Positions 42,357 to 50,821 of a stretch of DNA of 64,000 bases are shown in pieces. The position numbers were made by a program, and so were the translations under genes. The notes under the pieces are model-generated. The model was not told where the DNA came from. It made no database searches and was given only the letters and a program-made list of their open reading frames with translations. Every line of letters begins with the position of its first letter. The first letter of the stretch is position 1. Location: contig CAJTVR010000006.1 of assembly GCA_910580075.1 (NCBI GenBank), forward strand, positions 22,747 to 86,746, written 5' to 3'. Origin of the DNA: an uncultured Eubacterium sp. (lineage in GTDB: Bacteria > Bacillota > Clostridia > Lachnospirales > Lachnospiraceae).

Positions 42357-43631
42357 ATGGTTCGTAAAGAAATGATTGCCATGCTGCTGGCTGGCGGACA
42401 GGGGAGCCGGCTTGGTGTGCTGACTTCTGCCGTGGCAAAGCCGGCGGTAGCATTTGGCGGAAAGTATCGTATTATTGATTTCCCGCTCAGTAACTGTATT
42501 AATTCAGGAATTGATACGGTAGGTGTGCTGACACAGTATCAGCCGCTGCAGTTAAATTCGCATATCGGCATCGGTATTCCGTGGGATTTAGACAGAAATA
42601 ACGGGGGAGTCACTGTATTGCCGCCATATGAAAAGAGTGATAACAGTGAATGGTATACAGGAACGGCAAATGCAATTTTTCAGAATCTGAAGTATATGGA
42701 ATCTTATAATCCGGAATATGTAATTATTTTATCCGGAGATCATATTTATAAGATGGATTATGAAGAGATGCTTGATTTCCATAAAGCAAACCATGCAGAT
42801 GTCACGATAGCTGCGATGCCGGTTCCAATCGAAGAGGCATCCCGGTTTGGCATTGTTATTACCGATGAGAAAAAACGGATACTGGAATTTGAAGAAAAAC
42901 CGGATCATCCAAGGAGCAATATGGCTTCCATGGGTATATACATATTCAGCTGGAAAGTATTAAAAGATGCGCTGGTCGTATTAAAGGATCAGGGCAACTG
43001 TGATTTCGGCAAACATATCATTCCGTATCTGCACGGGCAGGGTTCCGGCATGTACGCATACGAATACAATGGCTACTGGAAAGACGTAGGCACGCTGGGT
43101 TCGTACTGGGAAGCAAATATGGAACTGATTGATCTGATTCCGGAATTTAATTTATACGAGAAATATTGGAAAATATATACAAAGTGTGATATAATTGAGC
43201 CACAGTATATTGCATCCGAGGCAATCGTAGAAAAAAGCCTGATTGGAGAAGGCAGCGAGATTTACGGTGAAGTTTATAGTTCTGTTGTCGGTGCGGGCGT
43301 TACGATTGGCAGAGGTTCTGTTGTACGCAATTCCATTATTATGAAAGGGGTAATAATTGGAGAAAACGTACTCGTTGATAAGGGAATTGTAGCAGAGAAT
43401 ACAAAGATTGGCGACCGGGCACAGATTGGAATCGGAGATTATGCGCCAGGCACGTATAATCCAAAAGTATATGCATTTGATTTGGTTACGATTGGAGAAG
43501 ACTCCGTAATTCCGCCAGATGTACGGATCGGGCGCAACACGGCAGTTTCAGGAGAGACGACAGCCGCCGATTATCCGGACGGACAGCTTGTGAGCGGGAA
43601 TGTAATTATAAAGGAAGGTGAATCGGCATGA
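42357..43631 (+). CDS. glgC: Glucose-1-phosphate adenylyltransferase, catalytic subunit
   Basis: A 424-residue enzyme with MLLAGGQGSRLGVLT at the N-terminus, PLSNCINSGI, IILSGDHIYKMDYEEML (catalytic Asp region), VEEKPDHPRSNMASMGIY-like substrate site and a C-terminal left-handed beta-helix with hexapeptides. It makes ADP-glucose for glycogen synthesis. ATG 42357 has GAGAGGTG 6 bp upstream and is preferred to the GTG at 42348. It overlaps glgD by 4 bp (ATGA), so the two are translationally coupled. Confidence 0.94.
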   Translation: MVRKEMIAMLLAGGQGSRLGVLTSAVAKPAVAFGGKYRIIDFPLSNCINSGIDTVGVLTQYQPLQLNSHIGIGIPWDLDRNNGGVTVLPPYEKSDNSEWYTGTANAIFQNLKYMESYNPEYVIILSGDHIYKMDYEEMLDFHKANHADVTIAAMPVPIEEASRFGIVITDEKKRILEFEEKPDHPRSNMASMGIYIFSWKVLKDALVVLKDQGNCDFGKHIIPYLHGQGSGMYAYEYNGYWKDVGTLGSYWEANMELIDLIPEFNLYEKYWKIYTKCDIIEPQYIASEAIVEKSLIGEGSEIYGEVYSSVVGAGVTIGRGSVVRNSIIMKGVIIGENVLVDKGIVAENTKIGDRAQIGIGDYAPGTYNPKVYAFDLVTIGEDSVIPPDVRIGRNTAVSGETTAADYPDGQLVSGNVIIKEGESA

Positions 43632-44749
43632 AAGCATTAGGATTAATTCTGGCTGGCGGGAATAACAACCGTATGCAGGAATTGTCAAGGAAACGGGCAA
43701 TTGCAGCAATGCCGGTAGGAGGGAGTTTTCGCTGTATTGATTTTGCACTGAGCAATATGACCAACTCGCAGATTCAGACAGTTGCCGTACTGACACAGTA
43801 TAATGCGCGTTCCTTAAATGAACATTTAAGTTCTTCGAAATGGTGGGATTTTGGAAGGAAACAGGGCGGACTGTATGTATTTACGCCGACAGTGACAGCG
43901 GACAACAGCTGGTGGTACCGCGGGACGGCAGATGCGATGTACCAGAACATAGACTTTTTAAAACGCTGTCATGAACCGTATGTGATTATTACGAGCGGTG
44001 ACTGTGTATACAAAATAGATTATAATAAAATCTTAGATTATCATATAGAAAAAAAGGCTGATATTACAGTTGTTGTAAAAGATATGGCTATGTCGGAAGA
44101 TGTCAGCCGTTATGGTGTTGTCAGAATGAATGAGAATTCCAGAATTGTGGAATTCGAAGAAAAACCGATGGTTGCACGCTCAAATACGATATCTACAGGG
44201 ATTTATATTATCCGCAGACGGCAGCTGATAGACCTGCTGGAACATTGTGCACAGGAAAGCCGGAACGATTTTGTAACAGATATTTTGATCCGGTATAAAA
44301 ACCTAAAGCGTATTTATGGATATAAGCTGGAAGGATACTGGAGCAATATTTCTACAGTAGAGTCTTATTACCGGACAAATATGGATTTTCTCAAACCAGA
44401 GGTCCGCAAATTCTTTTTCCGGGATTATCCGCATATTTACTCTAAAGTGGATGACCTGCCGCCGGCAAAATATAATGTAGGTTCAGATGTACACAACAGC
44501 CTGATTTCCAGCGGCTGTATTATTAACAGCAAAGTGGAAAACTCCGTGCTGTTTAAAGAAGTATTTGTTGGAAAAAACTGTGCAATTAAAAACTCTATTA
44601 TACTGAATGAAGTTTATATAGGTGACAATACACATATCGAGAATTGTATCGTAGAGAGCCGGGGTACACTTAAGGCAAATACCTATTATTGTGGTGACAG
44701 CAGTATTAAGGTAGTAGTCGAAGATACAAATGAACGGTATGGGTTATAG
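43628..44749 (+). CDS. glgD: GlgD-type ADP-glucose pyrophosphorylase subunit
   Basis: A 373-residue paralogue of GlgC. It starts ALGLILAGGNNNRMQELS, so the G-x-G-x-R nucleotide loop of GlgC (GGQGSRL) is altered to GGNNNRM. The catalytic SGDH of GlgC reads SGDCVYKIDY here. These losses fit the non-catalytic/regulatory GlgD partner known from Bacilli and Clostridia, which boosts GlgC activity in the heterotetramer. It overlaps glgC (ATGA). Confidence 0.92.
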   Translation: MKALGLILAGGNNNRMQELSRKRAIAAMPVGGSFRCIDFALSNMTNSQIQTVAVLTQYNARSLNEHLSSSKWWDFGRKQGGLYVFTPTVTADNSWWYRGTADAMYQNIDFLKRCHEPYVIITSGDCVYKIDYNKILDYHIEKKADITVVVKDMAMSEDVSRYGVVRMNENSRIVEFEEKPMVARSNTISTGIYIIRRRQLIDLLEHCAQESRNDFVTDILIRYKNLKRIYGYKLEGYWSNISTVESYYRTNMDFLKPEVRKFFFRDYPHIYSKVDDLPPAKYNVGSDVHNSLISSGCIINSKVENSVLFKEVFVGKNCAIKNSIILNEVYIGDNTHIENCIVESRGTLKANTYYCGDSSIKVVVEDTNERYGL

Positions 44750-44821
44750 TTATAAATGACAAGTCACAAAAGCAAATGGATGTGAGGTGCTTAAAAGGAA
44801 GAATGGAGAAAGGGGCGAAAG

Positions 44822-45118
44822 ATGATGCGAATAACAGATGTCCGAGTCCGCAAAGTAGAAAGAGAAGGAAAAATGAGAGCTGTGGTATCAATTACCATTG
44901 ATGATGAATTTGTGGTACACGATATCAAAGTGATCGAAGGCGTTAAGGGATTGTTCATTGCTATGCCTAGCAGAAAGGCAGCCGACGGAGAATTCCGCGA
45001 TATCGCTCATCCAATTAATTCTGAAACCAGAGACCGGATTCAGACGATTATACTGGATGCATATCGAAATCAAATGACAGCAGAAGATGAGACTGAGATA
45101 GATATTGAAACAGAGTAA
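44822..45118 (+). CDS. spoVG: Septation/sporulation regulator SpoVG
   Basis: A 98-residue protein starting RITDVRVRKVEREGKMRAV, with IDDEFVVHDIKVIEG, FIAMPSRK and FRDIAHPINSETR. These are the core motifs of SpoVG, a small nucleic-acid-binding regulator of septum formation, sporulation and other processes. The length is standard and the C-terminal tail is acidic. GGAGAAAGGGGCGAAAG precedes the ATG. It lies 72 bp after glgD and may have its own promoter. The terminator at 45144 follows. Confidence 0.96.
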   Translation: MMRITDVRVRKVEREGKMRAVVSITIDDEFVVHDIKVIEGVKGLFIAMPSRKAADGEFRDIAHPINSETRDRIQTIILDAYRNQMTAEDETEIDIETE

Positions 45119-45143
45119 CTAAAGAGGCGGCGGATGCCGCCGG

Positions 45144-45198
45144 TAAAAGCTGCAGCAAGCGGGAAGTCTTAGTTGAATCCGTAGGCTGCAGCTTTTTA
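45144..45198 (+). terminator. Intrinsic terminator of spoVG
   Basis: AAAAGCTGCAGC and GCTGCAGCTTTT form a perfect 12-bp stem around a 28-base loop, ending in TTTTTAGTT. It lies 26 bp after the stop codon. Confidence 0.75.
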
Positions 45199-45398
45199 GT
45201 TACAGCCAGATGGTTTTCTGGATATAGTTGAGTTTAGATTTAATATGAAGATCGCATATGGCTGCTGTCAGAAGCTAGCCTGATTCACAGTAATGTCTGC
45301 AGGTCCTTTTGTGGCAGATGTGCTGATGAGAATGATGTATGATGTTCGAAATATGATCCGTTTTTCCAGCTGTCTTCTCCTTTTTAAGCATTGTTAAA
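45199..45398. other. Non-coding spacer between spoVG and the M23 gene
   Basis: No gene, promoter or repeat that I can support was seen in this stretch; it joins the spoVG terminator to the hairpin at 45399. Confidence 0.4.
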
Positions 45399-45440
45399 GA
45401 AATCCGCCAGTCCCGGCCTGACATGGGAATGGCGGATTTC
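45399..45440 (-). terminator. Hairpin downstream of the M23 peptidase gene
   Basis: GAAATCCGCC (45399-45408) pairs with GGCGGATTTC (45431-45440), with an inner TCCC/GGGA pair. On the minus strand it is followed by TTTAACA, a weak T-tract, consistent with a terminator for the minus-strand gene that ends at 45541. Confidence 0.6.
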
Positions 45441-45540
45441 ATTTAGTTAAGGATGCTGTCTATAACAGGAGTCTTGCTTTCAGTTTTTTTAATTACCGGT
45501 GAATATGGTCTGGCTGCACCCGCAGTTTTGCAGCCGCCGT

Positions 45541-46794
45541 TTACTTTTGTTTCGATTTACTGCCGTCACCGGCATTCTGATGCGCCTGATACTGTTCAAC
45601 GGCAGGATCTGTGATTTCCTGAACCCGGTGCCATTCTTTGGTGGTCTCATCTTTTACCGTCTCACTCCGGTTCTGGGATAAAAACCGTGCCAGCTCGTAA
45701 CAGCTGATCCAGATTTCCCCGTTTCCGTCTTTCTGGGATTCATCAAAAATAAGCTGCAGACCAAAATGAAGATGTATAATGTCGATATTATTTACATTCT
45801 CTGTATCGCTGTATCCTGTATGTCCCATATATCCGATAACATCACCGGCGGTTACAATGCTTCCTTCTTTTAAGGATTTATTATATGGAAAATTCTGGCG
45901 CAGATGTGCATAGTAATAATAGCGTTTCTGGTCAAAGCTGCGGATGCCGATACGCCAGCCTCCGTAACGGTTCCAGCCAAGACATTCTACATAGCCGGAT
46001 TCTACTGCAATCACAGGGGTTCCAATCTGCCCCATCATATCGTGGCCTAAGTGCTGGCGGCGGTATCCGAAAGAACGGGAAGTGCCGAAATCATCGTAAT
46101 CTGTATAGGGGAATCCCTTTGCAATAGGAGAAAAGGCTTTTAAGCCGTACAGTGTCTCATCAGAGCCGGCGAGTCTGTATTCTCCAACAAATCCGCCCAG
46201 CACCGCGTGATAGGCTTCGTTGTAATAATCATAGTATTTCATGTCTGCTGTCAATTCATCTAAAGTTGATTCTTTATTTAATATTTTATTTGCGATGGCG
46301 GATAAGTCGCTGGATTTATAGTTCTTAAAATCACCTCCGTATTTTACGCCAAGAACAGCCAGCAGGCATACCCAGTCTATAGGGGTATCTGTACCATGTG
46401 CTTTTAAATCGATCTGGTAAGCATCATTCATAGCCTGGCTTGTTACATTAAAATCTACCCACTTTATAAAATCTTTTTCAGAAGATTTCTCTGTATCAGA
46501 ATCAGAGATGCTATTTTCAGAAGTACGGAAATCCTGGCTGTTCTCAGAAGCATTAGAATCCGGACTGGCGGTGCTGTCGGAAACACCTGCTATGCCTCTG
46601 GATGTGTGTTGAGAATCAGCAGAGTATACACAGGAAGAGGCGTTTGGTGAAGCGGCAGAGGCATTCGTATTCTGACGGGTTAAGAATTGTGCCAGACGGC
46701 AGCCGGATGGAGAATGCAGCCTGGTGAGAGCGGCAATTCCCAAAAGTGATAGGAGTTCTATGGAAATAATGCATTTAAAAAGGGCTGGTTTCAT
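45541..46794 (-). CDS. Membrane-anchored M23 (LytM-type) peptidase
   Basis: A 417-residue protein with an N-terminal anchor (LFKCIISIELLSLLGIAAL), a Ser/Asn/Ala-rich linker to about residue 105, a helical region and a C-terminal LytM domain. The zinc ligands are visible in RRQHLGHDMMG (H-x3-D) and IIHLHFG (H-x-H). It likely cleaves cross-bridge or stem peptides of peptidoglycan, or, if sporulation-linked, has a SpoIIQ-like role. Lys-rich C-terminal tail. The ribosome binding site before the start is weak (GGTGCGA). An adjacent spoVG may be coincidental. Confidence 0.85.
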   Translation of the reverse strand: MKPALFKCIISIELLSLLGIAALTRLHSPSGCRLAQFLTRQNTNASAASPNASSCVYSADSQHTSRGIAGVSDSTASPDSNASENSQDFRTSENSISDSDTEKSSEKDFIKWVDFNVTSQAMNDAYQIDLKAHGTDTPIDWVCLLAVLGVKYGGDFKNYKSSDLSAIANKILNKESTLDELTADMKYYDYYNEAYHAVLGGFVGEYRLAGSDETLYGLKAFSPIAKGFPYTDYDDFGTSRSFGYRRQHLGHDMMGQIGTPVIAVESGYVECLGWNRYGGWRIGIRSFDQKRYYYYAHLRQNFPYNKSLKEGSIVTAGDVIGYMGHTGYSDTENVNNIDIIHLHFGLQLIFDESQKDGNGEIWISCYELARFLSQNRSETVKDETTKEWHRVQEITDPAVEQYQAHQNAGDGSKSKQK

Positions 46795-46899
46795 AATAAT
46801 CGCACCATTGACGGATAGAATGTTTGTATTATGTATATGAAAACAGAAATAAATTATGCGTGCAGAAACTTCACATGAGCGGGCTTTTGGGTATCATAT

Positions 46900-46936
46900 C
46901 ATATATTTGATATTTTTTTGCAGAATGTGATATATC
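46900..46936 (+). promoter_or_regulatory. Promoter of the first GH94 gene (shared regulon motif)
   Basis: CAT followed by TTGATATTTT at 46900-46916, -35 TTGATA (46907-46912), 18-bp spacer, -10 TATATC (46931-46936). The same pattern recurs at 50713-50749 and 53247-53283. Confidence 0.65.
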
Positions 46937-47025
46937 TTTTGAAAAAAGGCAGATAAAATTTAATCATGCACTCAGCAGCTGATCTGGCTGCTGGCTGCAA
47001 TATAAAAAGGATAGGGAGGCATGTT

Positions 47026-49737
47026 ATGTGTGCAGTACGCTTTGTAGACGAAAACGGAGTTTTTACAATGGAACAGCCGGAAAATTACAGCTATCTGTAT
47101 TTTCCGATTGCAGGAGAAGACGGGATTAAGAGTTCACTGACGCCGAATTTGGGAGGAGATATTAAAATCAGTCAGAATGCCTTTTTAATGGAACCCGTCA
47201 GTGCGGAAAACCTGCATAACAACCGTTCTGGAAGAAATTTCTGGTGCAGAATGCGGGAGGGCGGAATCTGGTCTGCCGCCGGGGCATCTGCAGAACAGGA
47301 AAGTGCAAAATTTACAGACAGGCAGGACAAGAGCAGGCTGACAGCGGGATTTATGCGGCATACAGTCACAAGGGAATCTTCGCAGTATTCTCTGAAAGCA
47401 AAGATTACTTCTTTTGTGCCGGTAAAGCACAATATAGAGATCATGCAGGTGACACTGTATAATACAGGGGAAAAGAATCTGGCGCTTACACCGTCAGCAG
47501 CAGTTCCTGTTTATGGGAGAAGTGCTGACAATATCCGTGACCACAGGCATGTCACATCACTGCTGCATAGAATAAAGACGACAGATTACGGGGTATATGT
47601 AAAACCAGCGCTGTCTTTTGATGAACGCGGACACCAGAAGAACGGCCTGACGTATTTTGTATGCGGGATAACAGGAAACGGAGATAAGCCGGAGGATTTT
47701 TATCCGGTTGTGGAAGATTTTATCGGCGAGGGCGGAAGTTTTACAAATCCGCAGAAAATACGGGAAAATGGAAAAGGAGAATCTGCAGGAAGCCATTTTG
47801 AAGGAAGGGAGGCATTCGGCGGTATCCGTTTTCCACTTGCTTTAATTGGAAGCGGAGAATCTGTATCCTATACGATTGTTATGGGTGTTACAGAAAGAGA
47901 AGAGGAAATAGAGGAAATCATTTCTGCTTACCAGACTTCAGAGCATGTAGACAAGGCGCTGGAGGAAACGGAGCAGTACTGGCAGGATAAAATAAATGTA
48001 CGTTATCATACCGGCAGCAAACAGTATGATAATTTTATGCGCTGGGTAAGTTTTCAGCCATTTTTAAGGCGGCTGTATGGATGCTCCTTTCTGCCGCACC
48101 ATGATTACGGCAGGGGAGGCAGAGGATGGAGGGATTTATGGCAGGACTGCCTGTCGCTTTTAATCATGGATCCGGACGGTGTTAGGGAGATGATTCTCGA
48201 CAACTGCGCTGGTGTCCGGATTGATGGAACAAATGCTACGATCATAGGTGAGAAACAGGGAGAGTTTCTTGCAGACCGTAATGGGATAGCACGTGTGTGG
48301 ATGGATCATGGGGTCTGGCCGTTTCTGACAATCAGGCTGTATATTGATCAGACCGGAGATATCTGTATATTGAATGAACAGGCAGTTTATTTTAAGGATG
48401 AGCAGGCAAAACGGGGAACCAGCCTGGATACGGAATGGGATGTTTCTTATGGGGTACGGTTAAAATGCCGGAATGGAGAACTCTGCTATGGAAGCATCCT
48501 GGAACATCTGCTGCTGCAGCATTTATGTGCCTTTTATGAAGTCGGAGAACATAACCATATCAGACTAAGGGGCGCAGACTGGAATGATGCACTGGATATG
48601 GCAGAAGAACGGGGCGAGAGTGTGGCTTTTACCTGTGCTTATGCAGGAAATCTTATGCAGCTTTCAGAGCTTTTACGGATGCTGTCACAAAAGTACGGAT
48701 GGAAGAAGACGGAACTGCTGGAAGAAATTCAGATTCTTCTTAAAGATGATAAGAGCATGTATGATCAGGCAGCTGCCAAAAATAAAATTTTAGATGAATA
48801 TCTTAATTCCTGTGTTCACCAGGTCAGCGGAAATAAAATAGAAGCAGATCTTATCGAACTGTCGGATAATTTAAGACATAAAGCAGAATGGATCATGTCT
48901 CATATCCGCAGCACAGAATGGAGAGAGGCACAAGGAGAAGGATGGTTTAACAGCTATTATGATAATCATGGCCGTGCTGTGGAAGGATTTTTTGAAACAG
49001 GTGTCAGAATGATGCTGACTGGACAGGTATTTGCAGTTATGAGCAATACAGCGCTGGACGGACAGACAGCTTCTATCTGCAGAAGTGCAGATCATTATCT
49101 GTATGATAAAAAAGCCGGCGGATACCGTCTGAATACAGATTTTCATGAGCAGAAATATGATTTGGGCAGGATGTTTGGATTTGCATACGGAGAAAAAGAA
49201 AACGGGGCTGTATTTTCACATATGACGGTTATGTTCGGGAATGCTTTATACCAGAGAGGATTTGTAAAAGAAGGATATAAAGCGCTGCAGTCATTAGCAG
49301 ATACTGCTATGGATTTTGAAACCAGCAAAATATATCCGGGGATTCCAGAATATTTCAACAGCAGCGGAAGAGGGATGTACCATTATTTAACCGGAGCCGC
49401 AAGCTGGTATATGCTCACAGCTGTTACGCAGGTTTTTGGCGTACGGGGCAGATTAGGAGATATGCTCATTGAGCCGAAACTGATAAAAGAACAGTTCGAC
49501 AGCAGCGGTACGGCATGGATACAGCTGATGTTTGCTGCAAAGCAGTTTCACATTATATTTCAGAATCCTCACAAGCTTGGCTATGGGGAATACATACTCA
49601 AAAGCGCGTACTGTGACCAAAAGATACAATTGCAGGTGCTTGGGGGAGCAGCAGTTTTTGAGAGAGATAAAATAGATGACTTGCCGGAAGCAATACATAC
49701 AATTATAATAGAACTGGAAAGTAAAAATCAAGAATAA
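47026..49737 (+). CDS. GH94 beta-glycoside phosphorylase (long type)
   Basis: A 903-residue glycoside phosphorylase. The N-terminal beta-sandwich (about 1-270) has FDERGHQKNGLTYFVCGITG; the (alpha/alpha)6 catalytic part has FLPHHDYGRGGRGWRDLWQDCL and LRGADWNDALD, whose Asp518/Asp521 motif carries the general acid. A C-terminal TGAASWYML segment is family-typical. It phosphorolyses a beta-linked gluco-oligosaccharide to glucose 1-phosphate. The length and HDYGRGGRGWRDLWQD motif resemble the laminaribiose/beta-1,3- or 1,2-oligoglucan branch more than cellobiose phosphorylase. ATG 47026 has GGGAGG 6 bp upstream; an upstream frame from 46966 lacks a site. Confidence 0.85.
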   Translation: MCAVRFVDENGVFTMEQPENYSYLYFPIAGEDGIKSSLTPNLGGDIKISQNAFLMEPVSAENLHNNRSGRNFWCRMREGGIWSAAGASAEQESAKFTDRQDKSRLTAGFMRHTVTRESSQYSLKAKITSFVPVKHNIEIMQVTLYNTGEKNLALTPSAAVPVYGRSADNIRDHRHVTSLLHRIKTTDYGVYVKPALSFDERGHQKNGLTYFVCGITGNGDKPEDFYPVVEDFIGEGGSFTNPQKIRENGKGESAGSHFEGREAFGGIRFPLALIGSGESVSYTIVMGVTEREEEIEEIISAYQTSEHVDKALEETEQYWQDKINVRYHTGSKQYDNFMRWVSFQPFLRRLYGCSFLPHHDYGRGGRGWRDLWQDCLSLLIMDPDGVREMILDNCAGVRIDGTNATIIGEKQGEFLADRNGIARVWMDHGVWPFLTIRLYIDQTGDICILNEQAVYFKDEQAKRGTSLDTEWDVSYGVRLKCRNGELCYGSILEHLLLQHLCAFYEVGEHNHIRLRGADWNDALDMAEERGESVAFTCAYAGNLMQLSELLRMLSQKYGWKKTELLEEIQILLKDDKSMYDQAAAKNKILDEYLNSCVHQVSGNKIEADLIELSDNLRHKAEWIMSHIRSTEWREAQGEGWFNSYYDNHGRAVEGFFETGVRMMLTGQVFAVMSNTALDGQTASICRSADHYLYDKKAGGYRLNTDFHEQKYDLGRMFGFAYGEKENGAVFSHMTVMFGNALYQRGFVKEGYKALQSLADTAMDFETSKIYPGIPEYFNSSGRGMYHYLTGAASWYMLTAVTQVFGVRGRLGDMLIEPKLIKEQFDSSGTAWIQLMFAAKQFHIIFQNPHKLGYGEYILKSAYCDQKIQLQVLGGAAVFERDKIDDLPEAIHTIIIELESKNQE

Positions 49738-49850
49738 AACAGACGCAGGGGAGATTTTTCGTTCTGGTGACAGCCGGAGAGTCTGGAATTCTGGATTTTC
49801 TGAAAACGGCATATCAGAAGGGAAAATGCCTCCTCCGCTGGACAGCAGGG

Positions 49851-49896
49851 CACCGGCTGACAGACATTCTTTCCAGAATCTTTCTGTCAGCCGGTG
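49851..49896. terminator. Hairpin between convergent GH94 and AraC genes
   Basis: CACCGGCTGACAGA (49851-49864) and its perfect complement TCTGTCAGCCGGTG (49883-49896) form a 14-bp stem around an 18-base loop containing ATTCTTTCCAGAAT. No good T-run follows on either strand, so its ability to terminate is uncertain. Confidence 0.55.
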
Positions 49897-49922
49897 ATCT
49901 GTTCAGTATTGCGGCTGGTCTT

Positions 49923-50663
49923 TTACCAGGAAGTCCGGTAAAATTTATCCCGGTATTTTTTTGGCGTTATCCCGACGGATTTCCGGAAAGACTGAATAAA
50001 GTGGCTTTGAGATGAAAAAGCCAGATAATTGGCGATTTCTATCAGGCTGTAATCAGAGTATTTCAGAAGATTCTGCGCTTTTTCTATCTTCTTTTCCATG
50101 ATGTAATTGCTGATCGGGATACCCAGTTCTTTTTTAAACAGTCTTGATAAATATCCAGGAGAGAGGTTTGTATGGTCTGCCAGTTCTTCAATGGTAATGC
50201 GGCTGTTCAAGTGATTGTAAACATAATCCATACAGCGGATAACAGATTTGGATATGATGCAGTCTTTTTTCAGAAGCAGCATTTTTCCGGTGTAGTCAAG
50301 TGCCATGCTGTCATGAAGCTTACAAATCATTTCAATAGATGTACAGGAATCCATTTTTAAAATATAAAAATCGCTCAGCCGGTATGCCTGTTCTAATTCC
50401 ATTCCGGCTTCTACACAGTGTCTTACAATCATTGCAACTGTAATCACAAAATGATACCGGATATTGGTCAGGGGATTTGTGGAGAGAAGACCCATTCCGT
50501 CTGGATTGCTGAACACGTTTTTTAGGCAGTTTTCTTGTACATAGTTGATATCGCCAGAACTGACAGCATTATAGAACGTATATTCTTCTTCTAACGGACG
50601 GTGTGCGAGAGATTCTTCTACGTTCCGGAGTTCCTGCTGATTCCATTCTTTTTGTAAATTCAT
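49923..50663 (-). CDS. AraC-family transcriptional regulator
   Basis: A 246-residue regulator. The C-terminal 100 residues hold two helix-turn-helix units: ITIEELADHTNLSPGYLSRLFKKELG and YSLIEIANYLAFSSQSHFIQSFRKSVGITPKKYRDKF, a full AraC DNA-binding domain. The N-terminal part is helical and lacks a clear cupin, like other regulators of this class linked to sugar transporters. It sits divergently from the second GH94 gene and next to the first. The shared promoter motif upstream of three transcription units is its likely target. AAGGAGC precedes the start. Confidence 0.9.
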   Translation of the reverse strand: MNLQKEWNQQELRNVEESLAHRPLEEEYTFYNAVSSGDINYVQENCLKNVFSNPDGMGLLSTNPLTNIRYHFVITVAMIVRHCVEAGMELEQAYRLSDFYILKMDSCTSIEMICKLHDSMALDYTGKMLLLKKDCIISKSVIRCMDYVYNHLNSRITIEELADHTNLSPGYLSRLFKKELGIPISNYIMEKKIEKAQNLLKYSDYSLIEIANYLAFSSQSHFIQSFRKSVGITPKKYRDKFYRTSW

Positions 50664-50712
50664 CTTTTGGCTCCTTACGCTTCGGGGTGTATTCTGTGAT
50701 GGTATATTATAG

Positions 50713-50749
50713 CATGATTTTGATATTTTTGTATATACCTTTGTATAGA
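50713..50749 (+). promoter_or_regulatory. Promoter of the second GH94 gene (shared regulon motif)
   Basis: CATGATTTTGATATTTT at 50713-50729, -35 TTGATA (50720-50725), 18-bp spacer, -10 TATAGA (50744-50749). TATAAT at 50767-50772 lacks a well-spaced -35. Confidence 0.6.
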
Positions 50750-50821
50750 AAATTCTTCCGCCCTTCTATAATGATAATCACAAACAGCCGCAATGGAAAC
50801 AGGCGGAGAAGGAGGGTGAAT

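Noticed and set aside
45121..45138. GC-rich GGCGG...CCGCC stem just after spoVG as a separate regulatory RNA
   Set aside because: It is very short and directly precedes the spoVG terminator; there is no independent promoter or conserved structure that I can see.
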